Source: Arabidopsis thaliana
Taxonomy: Eukaryota; Streptophyta; Magnoliopsida; Brassicales; Brassicaceae
Direction of reading: 5' to 3'
NCBI RefSeq assembly: GCF_000001735.4
Contig: NC_003070.9
Coordinates: 8,866,001 to 8,930,000 of the forward strand
DNA length: 64,000 nucleotides
In this document: positions 57,123 to 64,000 of the stretch, piece by piece
Numbering within the stretch: the stretch's first letter is position 1
Layout: every line of letters begins with the position of its first letter
Translations under genes and position numbers: made by a program
The notes under the pieces: model-generated
Told to the model about the DNA's origin: nothing
The model's input: only the letters and a program-made list of their open reading frames with translations
Database searches by the model: none

Positions 57123-59519
57123 TTAGTTCCTGTCTTTAGCCTCTATATATTCTTTTATTTTCTCCCATCTTCTTATAAACTCGTACTTCATTTTGTTAGT
57201 ATGTATTTTTTTTTGCTTAAAATTGCTAATATATAGATAATATGGTAAGAAGCGAGAGCATTTTGGTTATTTCGCATTGGAATCAAAGAAATGTGCATAC
57301 GGTAAATGAAATAAACTGCGTAATTTTTTTCTCTGTTCTGTTATCGGTTTGTCTAAACACTTTATGAGAAATAAATAATTATTCCTCTCTTGAATATAGT
57401 TTTTGTCCTTGTCATCAGGGTCTTCTCTATGTCTGTAAAGATCCGAATTACAAAATTTAAATGCCATTTTCTATAAAACTTATAAATATTTTGGAATCAT
57501 ATGTATGATGGTATATATAAGTTTTTGTTTTAAAACACATTTATGTTACATGTGTATATATAATATTGTTGAGATTTATCAATTCATCTTTTTATTGATT
57601 TATATTGTTTCATAACAAGTATGTTTGAGTTATCTTGGGAGTTGTCACCAAAAAGTATAAACCAAATTAGAAACAGAACAAAAATGATGAATTGAAAGAA
57701 GAATTTGATCTCCGGTGTCTTCTCCACTGACACTTTCTTTAGCACATATATAAGAAGAAATATTCATCAAAGAGGTGCGTATATATGCTCTGCTGCTTTC
57801 TCATCTATCAGATTTAGGTAAGTTCTGTGTGTTCCTTTTTCACAAATTCTTGTTCTTTGTGGTTTCATAAAGGGAAAATATGCAATTTATGAAAGTAACC
57901 ATAAGTTGCTATTTATGATGATATCAGTTTCTTATGAAGAACATAATTGCTTTATTAAGAAACATTGGTATATACTAACATCAGGAAATTATTCATTGTG
58001 TTTACTACTAAATAATGTTGAAGGCTTGAAGATTTCCATCACAAAATTCAAAATAGAGAATAGGAGAGTTAATAATTGAATGACCAAAATCTCTACATGG
58101 AAAAGAAAGAGAAGACGAAGCATTTATTTGAAGAAATAAGAGTTGGTAGCTAATAATAGTAAACGTTGTCGTGACGAAGGACCCACTTGAATTGACGTAA
58201 TCACGCGAAAAGTTTGTATGCATCTCAACGTTAAAACTAGCCGGAAAAAGGAAAGTCTAAAATGAGAGTAACAAAAAAGGTCAACTAGTGATGAACATCG
58301 CATCAGAAAAACAACATGATAAAGCATAGAACCATGGGACACGTGTGGTTCTTGTCGCAATGTTTAGGTCAAGGCGTGTGGGTAGATACTGGATCGTGAA
58401 TCCTGTGAGTGGATCCATACATTAGATGGGATCGGTCGATGGGTCCACGGTAAAAAAAAAGTAGACATAAAAATAATTGTATAGAAGAATAGAAAAACGT
58501 ACAATTTATTTTTGATAGGACAATAAAAATGCTATTTTTAACAGCCAAAAATATTAACCTTTCAAACGTATACTATTTTCTTTATTTTATTTATTTTACA
58601 GAAAATTGAGTTGATTTTGTTTTAATGGATTTTTCTAAAATAGAAAAAGATAGACGAATCTTATTTTTTACTAATTTTTTTTTATTTTAGAGAAAACTCT
58701 ATTTTAGATGCATATACTGGAACAAAATATATGTAAAATACAATCACTTCTAAAATAGAAAAAAAAAAAAAAAAATAAGCATTGAAGATGGTCTAACATG
58801 ACAACATTTTTATACTTTTGCTCTAAAAGACTTTCACGCCTTCAAAACTAGACAATTTCTACATATAAAATAATAATAATAATTCAAAATCGTAATCTTA
58901 AACAGAAAAAGAAAAGAAAAGAAAAGAGGATAACAACCATGAACTTTACCAATTTTTAGAAATAGATCTAAAACCACATGAACTTTTACATCTTTCTTTT
59001 TGTCAAAGAGACTTATACATCTTCTACTAACTACCACACAAACTATTAACTCAATCTAAAATTGGTGTCTCATAAAAATAACCAACACTTTTTTTTTTGG
59101 TAGGGGGTGGAAAAATAACCAATCTTGATTATTATTATTCAAAGCTGTTTCTATAATAACCCGCGCAATTATGGATCTAGTCCGTTAGTCATAAATTGGC
59201 TATATAATTTTCACAGAAAAGACACAAGACGAAGAGGGCCGTGATAGACTATAGGATGACTTTAATCTATGTATTGGGCTTTAGTTTATTTATGGGTCCA
59301 ATATGTTATTATATTCACTGATCCAAGATGTTTTTTTTTTTTTTTGCATCACTTCGTCCAATATGTTTTGTTTTGTGTAGACTTTTTTTTTGTTACTAAT
59401 GGTCCATATAATTATGTTTCTGGATACATAGTGGGTTAAGTGTTATGTATATCTGTTGAAATTCTAATATGTAAGTACCAATTCCTCCTCTCTGTTCTTT
59501 GGCCAAAAAAAAATGATAA
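57123..59519. other. Intergenic, CLE43 3' flank and A+T-rich DNA
   Basis: No accepted ORF. A TATA-like TATATAAG at 57746 is followed, about 70 bp later, by TTTAGGTAAGTTC, a good 5' splice site (57810-57822); this might mark an unannotated non-coding transcript. A MITE-like right end (ATTGAAGATGGTCTAAC) is at 58779-58795, and a first copy of a 140-bp repeat is at 59325-59465. Confidence 0.45.
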
Positions 59520-59696
59520 CCTTATCATAGTTTTGATCCTCTTTTTACCGCCATAACGTTTTTGAGGCATCTGGTAGAAGAGTTGAGAATGTTCAGTTGT
59601 TTACAAGAACGGAAATGGTATGAGAACAAGAACATTTCTTCCGCTATAGCTATGTTGAGTTTTCTTCTTAAGAAGAAGCACAAAAGGTTCGAGTAG
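59520..59696 (+). pseudogene. Coding-like fragment, unrecognised
   Basis: A 58-codon frame after a TAA, without an early ATG, to TAG 59694-59696. It reads FDPLFTAITFLRHLVEELRM and onward, ending MLSFLLKKKHKRFE. Nearby flanks are far more A+T-rich. It lies just upstream of the PEP-carboxylase-like relic on the same strand and could be part of the same lost gene, but I cannot match it. Confidence 0.3.
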
Positions 59697-59768
59697 CATT
59701 TGCTTATGTTACTTATATAATTGTCTTTAGGCCATGGAACTTTAAGGATAAAACTTGGGCGGTTAAAA

Positions 59769-59958
59769 AATCCGCCTAGATGCAATTACTGATATAGGAG
59801 AGGGACAAGGTAGTTCGAATAGTCTAGTTGGTTCCAAATTTAGTTTTGATCGGCTATGTAGCCGGTAGATGAAGTTACATAACGACAACAACAAGCTCAA
59901 GGAGGCATTGCTCATCAACATTAATGGTATTGCAGCTGAAATGAGGAACACTAGTTAA
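59769..59958 (+). pseudogene. Relic of bacterial-type PEP carboxylase C-terminal end (PPC4-like)
   Basis: 59869-59958 reads MKLHNDNNKLKEALLININ followed by GIAAEMRNTS and a TAA stop. The bacterial-type plant PEP carboxylase, as I remember it, ends DNNKLRDALLITINGIAAGM-RNTG, so about three quarters of these residues match, in the right place before a stop. PEPC C-termini are highly conserved, and the change of the usual terminal glycine here would be damaging. The preceding frame (from about 59778, LDAITDIGEGQGSSNS) may be an earlier exon piece. Nothing else of the 1000-residue enzyme is visible, so it is a relic. Confidence 0.6.
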
Positions 59959-60404
59959 GTCACAATCAAAATACACTTTGCTCTGTTTTTAACAGAAAAC
60001 TTATGCATATGACTTGTTTTTGTTTTTTCATCTTTTTATGATTTCATCTATCCGCATCTTTGCCTCTATTTCGATTATGTACTTCAAAGTTCAAACCGCT
60101 GGATCTTAACTAGCATAGTGCAATATAATCACGAACGGTTTAAGTTGTCTTATTTTAGTACAACTCCAGCTTAATTTATTTGGATCTGTGTTTTTTTTTT
60201 TCCTTTTCGTAACTTGTTGTTAATTGACATTCGTTTGGTTTGGCACATTGTATATCGGTAAAAAAATCAAATGAGGCCAAGATGTTTTTTTTTTTTTTTG
60301 CATCATTTGGTCAATTATGTTTTGTAATTTTGTATAAACTTTTTATTTGTTACTAAGAGTCCACATAGTGGGTTAACTGTTGTGTATATCTCTGTTGAAA
60401 TTCT

Positions 60405-61596
60405 TATAAAATTGATTCAACCAGATTTCATTTTGCATGTGTAAATAAAAAGTCATTAGTTTTACATTTTGCATGTGCAATACTAATATCCAATAGTATA
60501 GAAAGATGTAAAGATATTTTGAAAGGCTTTCCATAAAAATCATAGGGAAACGGGGAGATGCCAAACGGGGTTTAATCAAAATGACGGTCCCTCACGTTTT
60601 GGGATCTACTCAATTTTTTTGAATTTTTTGTAAAGATTTTATATCAGTAGAAAAGAGATAGGACCACAGACATGTCCGTTTCATTGTTCAGCCCAAAAAG
60701 CTAGCCATGAGCCACTCTTCTCTTTATATGAATTAAATTATTACAACATTCCAAAATTTCATTTTAATTTGGTGGGTCCAATTGCCCTTTCAATCTTTGT
60801 ATTAAATACATCTATTCATTTGTTCCAAATAAGACGGAGTTCAATTATTACAAAAACAAATATTGAATGTTGAATTTTTCAAAAACAAATTATCAATTTT
60901 GGCCAAATCTTAAAGTTTTCTAAAAAAAATTTACAGCTTTAATTTTCATAGCTAAATTAAACCCTTTCACCATTTTAACCAAAACTTTATGATATGAGTA
61001 ACACTAATTTTAAAAAATTTCTCTCTTCCTAATCTTATAACGCCAAGACATTTCTTCAATTTAAAAAATCTTTCCAAATTTTATTAAGTGTCTTTTTATT
61101 TTTTAAACGCAATTTAGTATTTTTGGAAAACAAGAGAGCAACGTGTAAGATAATAATTTCTTTTAAATATTATATTCGTCAATTTTATACTTTTACAAGT
61201 ACGTATATGATTAATGATTTTATCTACTCATATTCCTAACTATCCGGTAACTATAATAAGAGAAGCGGCAAATCGAAGGTTGAATGTGATATAAGTTACA
61301 AGGCCAATGTCTTTCTCTAGGTTCTTTCTTGCGGACCCAACTCTCAGCTATGCAACAACATCCTGCGATGTGACTTAATACATTTTTTCGTTATGTCCTG
61401 CCGTTCTAAGAATTGGACATTTTTATCACTTATTACAACAAAAACAAAAAGACTTTTCACAACTTTATCTAATGTATTACGGTATTACCCATACCTTTAT
61501 GTCAATACCACCATTAATTACTGGTATTAAAAAGACATTTTTAATGTTCTACGTAGTAGCTTTAGATTATCATACTATAGCACTTCCAAACAAAAC
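60405..61596. other. Intergenic, A+T-rich up to LINE end
   Basis: No accepted gene or relic seen. The flank of the LINE begins near 61590. Confidence 0.6.
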
Positions 61597-64000
61597 TTTT
61601 TTTTTTTTTGCTAAATATGTTAATATCATTAATAATGAAGTTGTGGCGTTACAAAGAAAACCAGTACAAAAGCAACTTTGGCAAAAAAGTAAAAACAAAG
61701 CTACAATAGATTTAGGAAATTTTTGAAGACATTAACGGATCCAGAGAAGCATTAGCTTACGCCAACGCTTCCTAAGTCTTCTCGAGGAAATGATGTTGCG
61801 GATCTCACGATCGACGAGCTTGAAGATAACTGCAGGAGCTAGGCGAAGAGAGTTGTGAAGGAGATTATTTCTTTGACGCCAAAGATTGTACACCACGACC
61901 TGAGAAACGATCTTCCGAAGCAGAGGAGGCGCTTCCGGGGAGGACTGTCTGACCCAGGAAAGGAGCTCCGACCAAGAGCTGAAAAGCCGTTGACGAGGGC
62001 AGATCCTGCGAAAAACCAGCCGCCACACTTGGGCAGAGAACTCGCATATCAGTAGAAGATGATCGCGAGACTCCGAAGCGAAAGAGCAAAGAACACAAGC
62101 GTCGGACTGAATGTGTCCCCAAGAAGCTAGCCTTTGCCGCGTCAGAAGACGGTTGAGATGGCTAACCCACATGTTGAATGCATACTTCGGCACAGCTCCC
62201 TTGAACCAGATAGAGGAGGCCCAGCTTTTCACAGTAGCCTTAGGCCGAATAGCTTCCCAAGTCTTTGCAGCAGAAAAACCCTGGCAAAGAAAACCATTAA
62301 CAGACCATTCGTAACGGTCGACATCCTCCTGAGCAGTAGAAGGCACAGGCACCGTGCATAAGTGATCGTGAATGCCCTTAGCAGGAGCGGAACGGGACAC
62401 CGGAAGTCTCCACCCATCTTCAGAAAAAGCTGAAGCAACCTTTGCAAGAAGAGGGACACGCAGAGAACTTGGCCCAATGTCACCAATGATCCGAAAGAGA
62501 GGCCCAAGAGAAGTCCAGTTGTCATACCAATAGTCAGCTTTAAGGCCATTACCTACTTTGCATACTAGAAATTGATGCGCTAGAGGCCTTAGACTTAATA
62601 ACCTCTTCCAAGTCCAAGAGTCACTCTGACCCCCTTCAACAGCCCAGAAGGAGCCGCGACTAAGATGATGAAGGTGCTGCCAATCGGCCCAGAGAGAGTC
62701 CTTAGCAACAAACAGCCTCCAAATAAGCCTCATACTAAGAGTTTTGTTCCATTCTAGGAGGCGTCTTAAACCTAGACCTCCTTCAGATTTTGGGAGACAA
62801 AGGGCTGCCCATGAAACCTTTATCCCTTTAGCTTGCTCAATATTTCCTGACCAAAGAAACCTAGAACAAAGACTTTCAATCCTTTTGATGCATCCCTTAG
62901 GCAGCAGAAAAGTGGACATCCAGAAGTTGATGGAACCAAATATAACAGAAGAGATAAGCTGAATCCTGCCAGCGAAAGATAAGCACTTATTGACCCAAGA
63001 GCGAAACCGTGCCGTAATCTTCTCAAGGAGAGGCTCATACTCCGCAATGCGCAGCTTACGATTCATCAAAGGGAGGCCCAAATACCTAATAGGTAGGGTG
63101 CCAATAGGGAAACCATAGGCAGCATTTGCGTTGGATTCCAACTGATTCAGACCCGCTAGATAAAGATGGCTCTTATCTTTGTTGACTTTCAAACCAGACC
63201 AAGATGCGAAATCGTCCAACGTCTCACAAATACCATGAAGAGAGAAACTTCCACCATCAAAGAAGATCATAACATCATCTGCAAACATTAAGTGGGATAT
63301 GGAGAGATTGGAGGCCTTAGGATGGTAGTGAATAAGACCAGACTCATACCTTGAATGAAGCAAATTAGAGAAAGCTTCCATTGCTAGAACAAAGAGATAG
63401 GGTGAAAGAGGATCACCCTGCCGCAATCCCTTGGTACTCTTAAAGAAGCCACCATTGCCTCCATTGATAGAAACTGTGAAAGTAGGCGTAGAGATGCATT
63501 GAGAAATCCAGTTAATAAATTTTTCCGGGATGGCGAGAGCACGCAAAGCAGCTATGACAAACTCCCATCTCACCGAGTCAAAGGCCTTTTTTAAGTCCAC
63601 TTTAAGCATCCCTCTGGGAGAAATATTGCTCCAATTATACCCATGTACCAAATCAGTTGCGAGCAAAACATTTTCAGCAAGAGAACGACCCGGGAGAAAC
63701 GCAGATTGAGCCGAGGAGATCACTCCAGAGAGAAGCCGCTGAAGCCGATCAGTCAAAAGTCTAGCGATAACTTTGTAGAGCGTGTTCAAACAAGAAATAG
63801 GCCTGAAATCAGAGGTGCAAGTAGGATTAACAATCTTAGGGATGAGCACAATAGTAGTTGCATTCCATTGCTTCAGTAAGCAGCCAGAGGAGAAGAATTC
63901 CTTGATCGCATCTGTCACCTCTGCTCCAACAATGCTCCAAGAATCGATAAAGAACTCAGCCGTGAAACCATCTGGGCCGCAAGACTTATTTCTGGGAAGT
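61597..64000 (-). mobile_element. LINE retrotransposon, 3' part, extends past window edge
   Basis: On the minus strand: coding for reverse transcriptase (below) to 61732, a 120-base 3' UTR, then a poly-A tail seen here as a T run at 61597-61609, the usual LINE 3' end. The 5' end and any target-site duplication are beyond the window. Gene order suggests AT1G25430. Confidence 0.9.
61732..64000 (-). CDS. LINE ORF2 reverse transcriptase and zinc-binding C-terminus, truncated by window edge
   Basis: Open without a stop from the window edge (frame begins ...CGPDGFTAEFF) to TAA 61734-61732, at least 755 residues. The RT domain has IVLIPKI, DFRPISCLNTLYKVIA, SAFLPGRS, the aspartate of LKVDLKKAFDSV, RQGDPLSPYLF and the catalytic FADD (63274-63285). 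It ends with the plant-LINE zf-RVT region: AVPKYAFNMWVSHLNRLLTR, DACVLCSFASESRDHLLLIC. All RT catalytic residues seen are intact, so this copy may be recent. An endonuclease domain should lie upstream, outside the window. Confidence 0.9.
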   Translation of the reverse strand, partial: LPRNKSCGPDGFTAEFFIDSWSIVGAEVTDAIKEFFSSGCLLKQWNATTIVLIPKIVNPTCTSDFRPISCLNTLYKVIARLLTDRLQRLLSGVISSAQSAFLPGRSLAENVLLATDLVHGYNWSNISPRGMLKVDLKKAFDSVRWEFVIAALRALAIPEKFINWISQCISTPTFTVSINGGNGGFFKSTKGLRQGDPLSPYLFVLAMEAFSNLLHSRYESGLIHYHPKASNLSISHLMFADDVMIFFDGGSFSLHGICETLDDFASWSGLKVNKDKSHLYLAGLNQLESNANAAYGFPIGTLPIRYLGLPLMNRKLRIAEYEPLLEKITARFRSWVNKCLSFAGRIQLISSVIFGSINFWMSTFLLPKGCIKRIESLCSRFLWSGNIEQAKGIKVSWAALCLPKSEGGLGLRRLLEWNKTLSMRLIWRLFVAKDSLWADWQHLHHLSRGSFWAVEGGQSDSWTWKRLLSLRPLAHQFLVCKVGNGLKADYWYDNWTSLGPLFRIIGDIGPSSLRVPLLAKVASAFSEDGWRLPVSRSAPAKGIHDHLCTVPVPSTAQEDVDRYEWSVNGFLCQGFSAAKTWEAIRPKATVKSWASSIWFKGAVPKYAFNMWVSHLNRLLTRQRLASWGHIQSDACVLCSFASESRDHLLLICEFSAQVWRLVFRRICPRQRLFSSWSELLSWVRQSSPEAPPLLRKIVSQVVVYNLWRQRNNLLHNSLRLAPAVIFKLVDREIRNIISSRRLRKRWRKLMLLWIR

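Larger units (their letters stand above)
59325..60404. repeat. Diverged direct repeat, two copies
   Basis: 59325-59465 and 60279-60404 share AAGATG plus a poly-T tract plus TTGCATCA, then TTTGTTACTAA, then CATAGTGGGTTAA and CTGTTGAAATTCT. They are diverged, of unequal length, about 0.95 kb apart, and bracket the coding-like relics. Could be ends of an old insertion. Confidence 0.7.

Noticed and set aside
57690-57840. Possible miRNA or small-RNA locus
   Set aside because: A TATA-like box and splice-donor-like sequence are present, but I could not see a convincing hairpin with a 20-24-nt duplex; recorded only as a weak hint.

Overview
The window is nuclear DNA of a flowering plant, and the gene content and order match Arabidopsis thaliana chromosome 1, roughly the AT1G25280 to AT1G25430 interval. 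This rests on recognising the proteins and their order; no database was searched. Plant hallmarks are short GT-AG introns in A+T-rich DNA, many exons per gene, a DYW-type pentatricopeptide protein, R2R3-MYB and bHLH factors, receptor-like kinases, a CLE peptide and a plant LINE.

Layout, left to right: the 3' end of a tubby-like gene (TLP10, +); a plastid rhomboid (RBL10, +, nine exons); an inverted-repeat DNA element carrying many GTACACC motifs; a PB1-domain gene (+); a small atypical bHLH (MEE8, -); an LRR receptor-like kinase (+) with degenerate kinase motifs; the brassinosteroid bHLH CESTA (CES, -); MYB116 (+); cytosolic-type glutaminyl-tRNA synthetase OVA9 (-, 22 exons), head-to-head with the DYW editing protein OTP90 (+, no intron); a DUF1639 gene (-) with a perfect 302-bp tandem duplication upstream; a metallo-beta-lactamase-fold hydrolase (-, 12 exons); the mitochondrial NAD carrier NDT2 (+), tail-to-tail with an LRK10-like receptor kinase (-); a single-exon membrane-anchored unknown (-); isopentenyltransferase IPT6 (-); an IST1-like ESCRT gene (+); a small acidic unknown (+); the peptide-hormone gene CLE43 (+); and the 3' half of a LINE retrotransposon (-) running off the right edge.

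The genes do not form one pathway; this is ordinary euchromatic gene space. Several touch hormone signalling (CES brassinosteroid, IPT6 cytokinin, CLE43 peptide) and organelle function (RBL10, OVA9, OTP90, NDT2). MYB116, IPT6, CLE43 and the 45.5-kb gene have, from memory, partners (MYB62, IPT1, CLE12, AT1G68440) in the duplicated AT1G68 block.

The most interesting material is between genes. A relic at 59.87 kb reads like the last exon of bacterial-type PEP carboxylase (PPC4, AT1G68750), in the place expected if a whole-genome-duplication copy was lost here. There are three or four other short coding-like fragments I cannot name, a copy of the first IST1-like exon 3.2 kb upstream of the parent and flanked by direct repeats, the perfect 302-bp duplication, and the GTACACC-rich element. 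I found no CRISPR, tRNA, rRNA or operon-like system and no evidence of a wholly new multi-gene system.
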